This document shows, piece by piece, positions 47,208 through 56,363 of a DNA stretch of 64,000 nt. The translations under genes and the position numbers were made by a program. The stretch's first letter is position 1, and the number at the start of each line of letters is the position of its first letter. The DNA lies in NCBI GenBank assembly GCA_002347405.1, contig DDXB01000046.1:7501-71500 (forward strand). The letters run 5' to 3'. Source of the DNA: Rhodocyclaceae bacterium UBA2271 (lineage in GTDB: Bacteria > Pseudomonadota > Gammaproteobacteria > Burkholderiales > Rhodocyclaceae). The notes beneath the pieces are model-generated. The model was not told where the DNA came from. It made no database searches and saw only the letters and a program-made list of their open reading frames with translations.

Positions 47208-48457
47208 GTGCAGCCTCTGAGGCTGTGACGCGCAACTCGCCGGAGATGAGCTTGGGCAGCAGCGTGTCGCGCAGGGCGGCAAGAGTACGGGATTCTTCGT
47301 TGGTCTCGTTTACGCGCGAAGCAATCGCACTTGCATACGAGTCAAATCTTTCCAAGAGCGGTCGAGGAGGCAGGACTTGCGTGCTCATGTACGCCATGTT
47401 GCGATTTAACCCTGGTACCGCCGAATCTGCGCCAAGTGATTCGAGGTCGTGAATTGTTAGCGCATGGAGAAGAAAATGGAGGCTATGGCAATTCACGGCT
47501 GGTACAACATAAAACGTCGTATCGATAGCGAAGAAGTCAGTCGGCGCCCAGGTCACCACGCCAGGGTTTCCTTTCCTTCCAACTACGATCCCAGGACCAG
47601 CGACCAACGGCTCGTCGTGCCAGCCAACCTGACCATTTGAGCCGTAGACGGGCACGGCACCGTCCTTCCGGTCTTCCGCTTTGAGCGCCTTACCGTAGGC
47701 CAACTCCATTAAGTCACCGAGCTTCCTTACCTTCCACCCCTTCGGAATCTCCCCCAGCTCCGAGTCCTCGAAGGAATCCGGGAACAGGTCGGCGAGGGAC
47801 TTGGGCAGGCCGGGGTCGCGGCCCTCGGCTTTGGCGCGGACGGGATCGAAGTCCACGAACCACGACTTGAAGAGCGCCCGCGCCATCGATTCCAGCGTCT
47901 CGTTCACCCGCCGGTTCAACTCAATCTTGTCGTCCAGGGTGCCAAGGATATGGGCGATGGCGCGTTGTTCGTCAAGCGGTGGAAGATCTATCGGAAAGCT
48001 CTTGAGATACGCGACATTAGTCTTGGGAACACCGGTAATCGAGGCATCGCGAGCGATCTTCTCGCGGCTCAATGGCGACGAAGCAACGTAGTAGACAAAC
48101 AATGGATCAGCGATCTTCGGATTAACCGAAAGCTTCATTTGATTGGACGACAGCAAATACCGCTCAAAACGTCCGCTACTCGGTATGAAACCCGTCTGCC
48201 CGATAGTGCCCTTCTTTGTAAAGACGATGTCACCGGGCCGACAAATACTTCGCTCCAAACGACTGGCTGTTGTGTCGGAAACATAGACGAACTCATGGTC
48301 CCTGAATCGCACTTTACCCAGCGATAGGTTACTTCCGCGCACAACCGGTATTCCTGATTGCGTGTAATCAGAGCCCGGAAGATTCGAGCCGAACGGCCCG
48401 TCGACTAAGCCATATTGACCATCGGCGATCGCACCGAGTGTGGTCTTGGACCACGAG

Positions 48458-48474
<17 letters not shown>
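47200..48474 (-). CDS. hsdS: Type I restriction specificity subunit HsdS
   Basis: This 424-residue subunit has two target-recognition domains (about 1-160 and 225-390), each followed by a conserved helical spacer (PPLDEQRAIAHILGTLDDKI near 165-185; SRTLAALRDTLLPKLISGEL near the end). The TRDs set the DNA target; the target sequence cannot be read here. It overlaps hsdM by 17 bases and the RT start by eight. The TRD regions are less GC-rich than the conserved regions, as expected for exchanged domains. Confidence 0.94.
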
Positions 48475-50068
<1,594 letters not shown>

Positions 50069-50271
50069 GGAATCTCTTGTCGCGTCAGACAGACGCTTGG
50101 TGAAAAGGAGGGTGTCGAAATATAGGGCGCTAGCATACACGCGGGGTGCCGGTGCCGCTGCTAACGGAACACTTATTTAGTGGTAGCAAGGGGCCGACTG
50201 TGGAAACTCAGCCATTGCAGGAAGCAGACGCTCGTGAGTGATTGCTTTCGGCAAAGGCTACTGACGGCTCA

Positions 50272-50772
50272 GGCCGAAAACCAGACGAAATCGCGAGCCC
50301 GCCCGAACGCCTCATTGGGATCATGGCCGCCCGCCAATGAAAGTCGGCGCTGGCGGGACGGCGTTTGTGTAGCGAATCCGACAAGCCGATCCGCTCCCCT
50401 TGATTTAATGCGGGTTTTCGCCGGGCGCGGGTCTTGCATGGTATCTCCGAACCCAACCGGAGACGCCAATGATTTCTTCAGAATTGCATGAGCAACTGCT
50501 GGCCGGGCTGCGCGACGGCAGCGTGGTGCCTTATCTCGGCCCCGGCGTGCTGGCCGTCGTGCGCCATACCGCCACCGGCGCGCCGCTGCCGGCGACTAGC
50601 GATGAGTTGATCATCGCCATGAACGGCGGCAAGCCGATGTCACCCAAGCTGATGTACGAGTTTCCGCGCGCGGCGATGAATGTCGAACTCAAGCGCGGGC
50701 GGAGTGCGGTGACGAAGTTTCTCGACGCCACTTACGGTGCGACGCATTGGACGCGCAGCGCGGTGCATGACT
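50272..50772. repeat. 501-bp direct repeat, left copy (SIR2-like 5' end)
   Basis: This is colinear with 52010-52510 at a constant offset of 1738 bases and no gaps seen. Roughly a dozen substitutions are visible (about 97% identity by eye). It includes the dispersed 23-bp repeat (50338-50363), a NifA site, a sigma-54 element and the first 101 codons of the SIR2-like gene. Confidence 0.9.
50368..50437 (+). promoter_or_regulatory. NifA site and sigma-54 element before the truncated SIR2-like copy
   Basis: TGT-AGCGAATCCG-ACA (50368-50383) and GGGCGCGGGTCTTGC (50423-50437; two mismatches to TGGCACG-N4-TTGC) duplicate the arrangement at 52106-52175. Confidence 0.55.
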
Positions 50773-50774
50773 AA
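50469..50774 (+). pseudogene. Truncated SIR2-like gene copy
   Basis: The first 101 codons are nearly identical to the intact gene at 52207, ending ..SAVHD then TAA where the TA insertion begins. The gene lacks about two thirds of its length. Confidence 0.85.
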
Positions 50775-50779
50775 AAGTA

Positions 50780-50839
50780 AAAAGGGCCAGGCTCGATTGA
50801 ATTTAAAAGGTGTCGATTTAATTCGACCCTGGCCCCTTT
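50780..50839. terminator. Bidirectional hairpin terminator at the TA insertion edge
   Basis: AAAGGGCCAGGCTCGATTGAAT and ATTTAATTCGACCCTGGCCC (about 50781-50802 and 50817-50836) form a long imperfect inverted repeat. It has A/T-rich flanks suitable for termination in both directions and overlaps the last codons of the GNAT toxin gene. Confidence 0.5.
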
Positions 50840-51363
50840 CCCGCTTTTCCCGCTGGCCCCTTTCCCGACTCTGCGACTCTTGCCGACAGGAACAACAGCA
50901 GCGGGTTATCCGGCGCTGCCTCAAAGCCGAAGTTCCGGTAGTACCCTGCCGCCTGCTCATCCAGCGCATCGACGAACAAACCAATCCCGCCTGCCTCGGC
51001 GTAGATGCGCTGCGCCCGTGTCAGGGCATCGACCAGCAGCAGTTCGCCCAGCCCCTTGCCCTGATACTGCCTATCGACAGCCAACCGGCCCAAACGCACG
51101 CCGGGGATGCGACGCGGCAGCTTCTTGCGCCAGGCTTCTGGCAGATGCCGGTTCTCGAGTTCTGCCAGCGTCAGCGCGTAATAGCCGCAGATGCGGGTTG
51201 GCGCTTCCTCGCCCGCTTTTGCACTAAGGGCGACGAAGGTCTTCGACAGCCCCTTGTCCTGATGCTGACGGGCAACCTGCCACAGCCAATCATTCAGTTC
51301 CTGGCGGCCGCAGTCGAATCCCTGCCGGTCATGATCCCCAGCTAAAGCTCGTACCTGCATCAT
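50818..51363 (-). CDS. TacT/AtaT-like GNAT toxin
   Basis: This is a 181-residue GNAT toxin. FDCGRQELNDWLWQVARQHQ (about 16-35) is the toxin-family N-terminal signature. RLGRLAVDRQYQGKGLGELL (about 90-109) holds the acetyl-CoA loop, and YYRNFGFEA the end of the fold. Such enzymes acetylate aminoacyl-tRNA and stop translation. It overlaps its DUF1778 antitoxin gene. The last 20 residues (GKGPAGKAGKGPGSN) are low complexity and run into the hairpin sequence. ATG 51360 is an equal start. Confidence 0.85.
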   Translation of the reverse strand: MMQVRALAGDHDRQGFDCGRQELNDWLWQVARQHQDKGLSKTFVALSAKAGEEAPTRICGYYALTLAELENRHLPEAWRKKLPRRIPGVRLGRLAVDRQYQGKGLGELLLVDALTRAQRIYAEAGGIGLFVDALDEQAAGYYRNFGFEAAPDNPLLLFLSARVAESGKGPAGKAGKGPGSN

Positions 51364-51640
51364 CTCGCTTGGCCTTCTGGTAACGCTTCAGGGCGGCCTT
51401 CAGCTTGGCATTCGGCTTGGGCGGGTTTTCCATCAGGTCGAGCAACCAGTTCCAGTCGCGCGGCGACAGGCGAATCACCTCCTCACGCTCGATGACAGTC
51501 TGCGCCTCCTTCAATGCGGCCTGGACCAGAAACTGATTGACCGTGGCGCCAGTTAGCTCGGCGGCACGGCACAGCGTCTCGTAGACCTCATGTGGAACTC
51601 GGGCGCCGATACGATCTTGCTTGGCAATGGCATTACCCAT
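51329..51640 (-). CDS. DUF1778 (TacA-like) antitoxin
   Basis: This 103-residue protein has an N-terminal ribbon-helix-helix (RIGARVPHEVYETLCRAAEL, about 10-29; ATVNQFLVQAALKEAQ) and a C-terminal toxin-binding tail (SPRDWNWLLDLMENPPKPNA). It is upstream of and overlaps the GNAT toxin gene. It probably represses the pair's promoter in 51641-51760. Confidence 0.87.
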   Translation of the reverse strand: MGNAIAKQDRIGARVPHEVYETLCRAAELTGATVNQFLVQAALKEAQTVIEREEVIRLSPRDWNWLLDLMENPPKPNAKLKAALKRYQKAKRDDAGTSFSWGS

Positions 51641-52009
51641 TTTTCACCTCCAACACTTGCTTGAGTGCTCAGTGTATCACTGTCGCCATTATGGCGCCAA
51701 CCTATCGGATGACGGAAATATAGTTTGGCTACCTGATTGCTGTTCTTTGTCCAGAACCCCATACCCGACGACTGGGAAAAGCAGCGTCGTGTGATTGTTG
51801 CTCTGGCCCGTTGATCGTGAAAGTGCGTTTCGAATCCCGGCCACTATGCGATTTGTGGTGCAAACCAAGGGCCGGAAACCATATCGAAGGTCCTGAGTGG
51901 CCTAGGTGCCGCCGGGCGGAAAGAAATGATGAATGGCAGGTGTGTGATCGGAAAGCTGCCCCAGCCAATGAAAAAATCATCTGGCCGTTGAGGGCACGAT
52001 CCTGTCCTC
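51641..52009. other. Gene-free stretch between TacA-like antitoxin and right repeat copy
   Basis: No supported coding sequence is visible. It should contain the TA promoter near its left end. The remainder is unrelated to the sequence that precedes the left 501-bp copy. Confidence 0.4.
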
Positions 52010-52105
52010 GGCCGAAAACCAGACGAAATCGCAAGCCCGCCCGAACGCCTCATTGGGAGCATGGCCGCCCGCCAATGAAAGTCGGCGCTGGCGGGACGGC
52101 GTTTG

Positions 52106-52121
52106 TGTAGCGAATCCGACA
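52106..52121. promoter_or_regulatory. NifA site before the SIR2-like gene
   Basis: TGT-AGCGAATCCG-ACA fits TGT-N10-ACA, about 45 bases upstream of the candidate -24 element. Confidence 0.6.
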
Positions 52122-52160
52122 AGCCGATCGCCTCCCCTTGATTTAATGCGGGTTTTCGCC

Positions 52161-52175
52161 GGGCGCGGGTCTTGC
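52161..52175 (+). promoter_or_regulatory. Candidate sigma-54 promoter of the SIR2-like gene
   Basis: GGGCGCGGGTCTTGC keeps the key GG and GC dinucleotides with the correct spacing (two mismatches to TGGCACG-N4-TTGC). It is 32 bases before the ATG. Confidence 0.55.
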
Positions 52176-52206
52176 ATGGTATCTCCGAACCCAACCGGAG
52201 ACTCCA

Positions 52207-53052
52207 ATGATTTCTTCAGAATTGCATGAGCAACTGCTGGCCGGGCTGCGCGACGGCAGCGTGGTGCCTTATCTCGGCCCCGGCGTGCTGGCTGACGTGC
52301 GCCATACCGCCACCGGCGCGCCGCTGCCGGCGACCAGCGATGAGTTGATCATCGCCATGAACGGCGGCCGGCCGATGTCACCCAAGCTGATGTACGAGTT
52401 TCCGCGCGCGGCGATGAATGTCGAACTCAAGCGCGGGCGGAGTGCGGTGACGAAGTTCCTCGACGCCACTTACGGTGCGACGCATTGGACGCGCAGCGCC
52501 GTGCATGACTGGATCGCGGTCCTGCGGCCGCACTACGTGGTCGACATCAACCGCGACACGCAACTGCTCGACTCGTATGCCGGCGTGCCGCACCTGCTGG
52601 TGCTCGGCTGTGCGCGCCTCGGCGGCAGCGACTACCGCTTCAAGCTGTTCATGCACGATGGCAAGGATTACACGGCCATCCTGCCCGAGCAGGCACCCGT
52701 GGGGATGCCGATCCTCTTCAAGCCGATGGGCGCGCCGCGGCCGCAGTCGAGCTACATTGCCTCCGACGCCGACTATGTCGATTACATCACCGAGCTGATG
52801 GGCGGCTTCGCCGTGCCCTCCTTCATCAAGCAGATGCGCGGCGACAAGCGCTACCTGTTCCTCGGCATGCGCTTCAACCGCGACAGCGAGCGCATGGTGA
52901 TGTCGGACATCATCTACGGTGCCGCACGGCCGGCCGGCTGGGTATTCATCGCAACGCCGACCGACAAGGAACAGCGCTACCTGAAGAAGATGGGCATCGC
53001 GATCATCAATGCCGATTGCCACGAATTTCTGGCGGCAGCTCAGCCGGCCTGA
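52207..53052 (+). CDS. SIR2-like protein associated with nif/draG
   Basis: This 281-residue protein has an N-terminal SIR2-like nucleotide-binding signature (GSVVPYLGPGVLADV, about 17-31) and a DINRDTQLLDSYAGVPHLLV block (about 118-137). The C-terminal part includes FLGMRFNRDSERMVMSDIIY. The SIR2 fold would bind NAD, but catalytic function is unproven. The gene lies convergent to draG, overlapping its 3' end, and has a NifA/sigma-54-type upstream region. A role in nitrogen-fixation NAD or redox control is therefore plausible. A broken copy lies 1.7 kb upstream. Confidence 0.78.
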   Translation: MISSELHEQLLAGLRDGSVVPYLGPGVLADVRHTATGAPLPATSDELIIAMNGGRPMSPKLMYEFPRAAMNVELKRGRSAVTKFLDATYGATHWTRSAVHDWIAVLRPHYVVDINRDTQLLDSYAGVPHLLVLGCARLGGSDYRFKLFMHDGKDYTAILPEQAPVGMPILFKPMGAPRPQSSYIASDADYVDYITELMGGFAVPSFIKQMRGDKRYLFLGMRFNRDSERMVMSDIIYGAARPAGWVFIATPTDKEQRYLKKMGIAIINADCHEFLAAAQPA

Positions 53053-53948
53053 ACGAGCGCGCGCGCCTGCGCCGCGCACTGGTCGCGGACGCGCGCATCG
53101 AGGGCCTTGAGCCAGCGCGGCGGCAAGCTGGCCGGACCGTACAGCGCGCCGGCCAGCATGCCGGCGATGGCGCCCGTGGTATCGGCATCGCCGCCGCGAT
53201 TGACGACATCGATCAGGCAATCCTCGAAGCTGCCGGTATCGAGCAGGGCCTGCATGACGGCTTGCAGCGTCTCGACCACCCAGCCGCTCGGATTCTCGCG
53301 GCGGCGCGGACGAAACGCGAATTCCGGATGCGCCGCGACGAAGGGCCGGATGCGCTGCCGGTACAAATCGCGCAGCCCTGCCCCGCGCAAGGCATCCTGC
53401 ACGGCCAGCGTCAGGAATTCGCAGGCGGCATCCGAGGCCGGATTGTTGTGGGTGACATGCGCCTGCGCGCGCACGGCGGCCCGCACGGCGGCCTCATTCC
53501 GATGCAGCGTGGCCAGGGCCACCGGCAGCACGCGCATCGCCGCGCCGTTGCCGGCATCGTGCTCCGAAAGCGGCGCTTGCGGGTCGCCGGTCTTGCGGAA
53601 GGTGATCAGGTTGCGGCGCACCGTATTGCCGATGTCGTTCGGTTTGCCGCGCATCCAGCCATCGAAGGCCTGCGCGCAGGCGAGCGCCCGCACCGCGCCG
53701 CCCGCGGCGAGGATCGCGTTGCCGAGCGCCAGCGACATGGTCGTGTCGTCGGTGACCTGGCCGGACTTGAGGCGCAGCCAGCCGCCGCCGACCATTTCGC
53801 GATGGATGCCGCGTTTCGCCGGATAGGCCGCACGGATTTCGCGCGGCGTCATGAACTCGACGGTCGCGCCGAGCGCGTCGCCGATGGCCAGGCCGAGGTA
53901 GGCCGCCTCCGCCCTGGCGGTGAAATCAGCGGCTCGGGTATTCGACAA
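53040..53948 (-). CDS. draG: ADP-ribosyl-dinitrogenase-reductase hydrolase DraG
   Basis: This 302-residue DraG removes ADP-ribose from NifH, restoring nitrogenase activity. It has the di-Mn ADP-ribosylglycohydrolase motifs: AYLGLAIGDALGATVEFM (about 16-33), GQVTDDTTMSLALGNAIL (about 64-81) and VVNRGGDADTTGAIAGMLAG (about 243-262). The apparent start is TTG at 53948, overlapping the preceding ferredoxin gene by 23 bases; no better ATG exists before the first motif. It is the last gene of the nifB-side operon. Confidence 0.93.
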   Translation of the reverse strand: MSNTRAADFTARAEAAYLGLAIGDALGATVEFMTPREIRAAYPAKRGIHREMVGGGWLRLKSGQVTDDTTMSLALGNAILAAGGAVRALACAQAFDGWMRGKPNDIGNTVRRNLITFRKTGDPQAPLSEHDAGNGAAMRVLPVALATLHRNEAAVRAAVRAQAHVTHNNPASDAACEFLTLAVQDALRGAGLRDLYRQRIRPFVAAHPEFAFRPRRRENPSGWVVETLQAVMQALLDTGSFEDCLIDVVNRGGDADTTGAIAGMLAGALYGPASLPPRWLKALDARVRDQCAAQARALVQAG

Positions 53949-54285
53949 CGATGTCTTCGTCGCGCAACACCATCTGGCACGCCAGCCGCCAGTGGGTGGG
54001 GCAAACGTCGGTGACCGCCATTTCCTCGATCTGGGCCTTGGTGATCTTGCCGAGATCCTTGAGCACGGTGACTTCGCGCTCGGTCAGCGGGAAGCCCATC
54101 TTCTTGTTCTTGTCGACATGGATCACGCGGATCAGGCAGGTGCCGCATTCGCCGTCGCCGCAGGAAAAGTCGATCGGGATGTGGTTGGCCTTGGCCAGTT
54201 CGAGAATGGTCTGTCTGTGGCTGCCGGCGACGGCATAGATGGTCTTGTCCTTGTGCAACGGACTGGAAAATGTGACGTTGGGCAT
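53926..54285 (-). CDS. [2Fe-2S] ferredoxin (longer)
   Basis: This 119-residue plant-type 2Fe-2S ferredoxin has ligands in FSCGDGECGTCLIRV (about 40-54) and a fourth Cys in HWRLACQMVL (about 98-107). An extended insertion (about 57-90) distinguishes it from the short ferredoxin just upstream. It belongs with FdxD/FeSII-like nif ferredoxins, which carry electrons or protect nitrogenase. Shares the operon with draG. Confidence 0.88.
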   Translation of the reverse strand: MPNVTFSSPLHKDKTIYAVAGSHRQTILELAKANHIPIDFSCGDGECGTCLIRVIHVDKNKKMGFPLTEREVTVLKDLGKITKAQIEEMAVTDVCPTHWRLACQMVLRDEDIVVEYPSR

Positions 54286-54325
54286 CGTGGGCTCCTTGGG
54301 TGATGTGAATGTGAGTGGAATGATT

Positions 54326-54613
54326 TCAGGCCGGCTTGACGACGATTTCGCCGCCCAGCACCTGGGCCTGGCAGGCCAGCCGGTGATGGCGTGGCGCGAG
54401 ATTGTCCTTGAGCACCTGGTCTTCGAGCACCGAGGGTGGCGCCAGGTGCTCGTGGCCGGATACGATCCGGGTCAGGCAAGTGCAGCATTCGCCTTCGCGG
54501 CAACCGTAGGTGATGCCGGCACCGACCTTTTCGGATACCTCGATCAGGCGCGTGCCGGCGGGCACGGTGACGGTGACGCCGACGTCCTGGAAGGTGACTT
54601 TGGCTTTGGGCAT
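54326..54613 (-). CDS. [2Fe-2S] ferredoxin (shorter)
   Basis: This 95-residue plant-type ferredoxin has Cys ligands in YGCREGECCTCLTRI (about 36-50) and RLACQAQV. Its place after the flavodiiron gene suggests an electron-carrier role in the nif accessory operon. A GC-hairpin repeat separates it from the flavodiiron gene. Confidence 0.88.
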   Translation of the reverse strand: MPKAKVTFQDVGVTVTVPAGTRLIEVSEKVGAGITYGCREGECCTCLTRIVSGHEHLAPPSVLEDQVLKDNLAPRHHRLACQAQVLGGEIVVKPA

Positions 54614-54636
54614 GTTATGCCTCCGTAGGGCCGCCC

Positions 54637-54702
54637 CAAGGGGGCATGCGCCCCCCCGTGGGGGGCAGCGAGTTGATCTTGCGAGCGTGGGGGGCCATTA
54701 TT
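54637..54702. repeat. GC-hairpin repeat
   Basis: GCGCCCCCCCGTGGGGGGC is followed by AGCGAGTTGATCTTGCGAGC and GTGGGGGGCCATTATT. It is the same family as 35636, 56266, 58190 and 62770. Confidence 0.7.
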
Positions 54703-54715
54703 TTTTCCTTTGGGG

Positions 54716-55978
54716 TCAGGCCAGCGCGGCCATGTCGATGGTGGTGGCGGCCATGCGGCCGGTGAGATGCAAGGCCAGGTTGCGGCCGAGTTCGCGGCAT
54801 TCATCCAGTTCCGCGCCGGTCGGGATCAGCCGCGCCCGCACACCCGGCACCGGCACGCGCAACTTGAGCCCGCGCAGGCGGTTCTCGACCATCGGCACGG
54901 CCTCGCCGCTCCAGCCGTAGGAGCCGAAGGCCGCGCCGAGCTTGCCGGCGATGTTGACGGCGGTCAGCGAGGACAGCAGGTCCCATACCGGCTTCACCGC
55001 GTCGCCGTTGATGGTCGGACTGCCGAACACCAGTCCGTCGGCCTCCTCGATCAGGTCGACGAAGGGACTGACTTCACCCCCCTCGATGTCGTAGAGCGAA
55101 ACGCGCACGCCACCGGCGGCTTCAGCGCCGGTTGCCACCGCTTCGGCCATCGCGCGCGTGTTGCCGTAGGCCGAGAGATAGAAGACCAGCAGTGTCTTTT
55201 CATCGGCCGCCTCGTTCTTGAGGCCGGAGGCCGACAGCTCGCGGTAGCGCGCGACGTAACGGCCGGGGGCGTCGCGCAGGATCGGCCCGTGGGCCGGCGC
55301 GATCAGCTTGAGCGGCAGCGGCTCGATCAGTTCCAGCGCCTCCAGCACGTGGGCGCGGAACGGCCGCATGATGTGCGCGTAGTAGTACTCGAAGGAAAAG
55401 CGGAAGTCGCCGACCGCGTCGTTGAACATGCGCGCATCGCAGAAATGGCAGCCGAAGACGTCGCCGGAAAACAGGAAGCCCTCCTCTTCGAGCCAGGTGC
55501 ACTGCGTGTCGGGCCAGTGCAGGTAGGGCGTTTGCAGGAAGCGCAGATGCCGGTCGCCGAGGTCGATGCCGTCGCCGGTCTGCACCGGCGTGAATGCCAG
55601 CCGGTCGCCGTGCAGCAGGCCCTTGAGCATCACCTGGCCCCGCGAGGAAATGTAGAGTCGCGCGCCCGGCGCACGCCGCAGCAGCTCCGGCAGCGCGCCG
55701 GAATGGTCGGGTTCGAGGTGGTTGAGCACGATGGCGCGAATTTCGCCGTAGTCGGCCACCGACTCCAGCCGACGGAAGAAGGTGTCGCCGAAAGATTCCT
55801 TGACGGTGTCGATCACCGCCACGCCGGCGCTGCCGCGCACGCAATAGGCGTTATAGCTGGTGCCGTTGGCGGTCTTGAGGATGATGTCGAAACTGCGCAG
55901 TGTCGGATCGAGCGCGCCGATCCAATGCACGCCGGGCGCGAGTTCGAGGGCACCGTCCGGGCTGACCAATCCGGGCAT
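54716..55978 (-). CDS. Flavodiiron protein (FprA/Roo-type)
   Basis: This 420-residue protein has a metallo-beta-lactamase-like diiron domain (about 1-255; ligands in LNHLEPDHSGALPE, HWPDTQC, FSGDVFGCHFCD and APAHGPIL). A C-terminal flavodoxin domain follows (about 270-420; FYLSAYGNTRAMAEAVATG, FGSPTINGDAVKP). Such proteins reduce O2 or NO to water or N2O using FMN. Within a nif operon it most likely protects nitrogenase from oxygen. The ATG at 55978 is just after the ferredoxin stop; the longer frame is a shadow. Confidence 0.92.
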   Translation of the reverse strand: MPGLVSPDGALELAPGVHWIGALDPTLRSFDIILKTANGTSYNAYCVRGSAGVAVIDTVKESFGDTFFRRLESVADYGEIRAIVLNHLEPDHSGALPELLRRAPGARLYISSRGQVMLKGLLHGDRLAFTPVQTGDGIDLGDRHLRFLQTPYLHWPDTQCTWLEEEGFLFSGDVFGCHFCDARMFNDAVGDFRFSFEYYYAHIMRPFRAHVLEALELIEPLPLKLIAPAHGPILRDAPGRYVARYRELSASGLKNEAADEKTLLVFYLSAYGNTRAMAEAVATGAEAAGGVRVSLYDIEGGEVSPFVDLIEEADGLVFGSPTINGDAVKPVWDLLSSLTAVNIAGKLGAAFGSYGWSGEAVPMVENRLRGLKLRVPVPGVRARLIPTGAELDECRELGRNLALHLTGRMAATTIDMAALA

Positions 55979-55980
55979 GG

Positions 55981-56259
55981 TCAGCGCGCGGCGATCTCGC
56001 GTTGCGCCTGCGCCCAGCGCTCCGGCGGAATGCCGGTGAGTGAACCGGGCGGGTTGAGGGCGACGTTGAGTTCGTCGACGATGGCGCCCTCGATCGGGCA
56101 GATCGCGGCGCATTGGGGTGTAGCGAAGTCGGCGAGGCATTCGGTGCATTTGTCGGCGTCGATGAGAAAGTGCGGCCTGGCTTCGACGATCGCCTGGCTC
56201 GGGCACAACGGTGCGCAGGCCCAGCAGTTGACGCAGGTTTCGATGATTTCTAGGGCCAT
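55981..56259 (-). CDS. 4Fe-4S ferredoxin downstream of nifB
   Basis: This 92-residue 2[4Fe-4S] ferredoxin has CVNCWACAPLCPSQ (about 9-22) and CTEC..CAAICP with an insert in the second site. The C-terminal ~30 residues form a tail. It probably delivers electrons to NifB or nitrogenase, the usual role for a ferredoxin gene beside nifB. ATG 56259 and ATG 56262 are both possible starts. Confidence 0.88.
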   Translation of the reverse strand: MALEIIETCVNCWACAPLCPSQAIVEARPHFLIDADKCTECLADFATPQCAAICPIEGAIVDELNVALNPPGSLTGIPPERWAQAQREIAAR

Positions 56260-56265
56260 CATGCC

Positions 56266-56360
56266 TCCGTAGGGACGCCCCAAGGGAGCATGCGCCCCCC
56301 TGTCACCGCTTCGGGTGATTTCATGGGGGGCAGCGAGTAGGTGTTACGAGCGTGGGGGGC
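56266..56360. repeat. GC-hairpin repeat with TCACCGCTTCGGGTGA stem
   Basis: This element contains CGCCCCCCTGTCACCGCTTC, with GGGTGATTTCATGGGGGGCA, then GCGAG...GCGTGGGGGGCCAC. The inner TCACC/GGTGA stem also occurs in the copy at 58170-58200. Confidence 0.7.
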
Positions 56361-56363
56361 CAC

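Larger units (their letters stand above)
52010..52510. repeat. 501-bp direct repeat, right copy (SIR2-like 5' end)
   Basis: This is the partner of 50272-50772. It continues without interruption into the intact SIR2-like gene, so this is the functional copy. A dispersed 23-bp repeat lies at 52076-52100. Confidence 0.9.
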
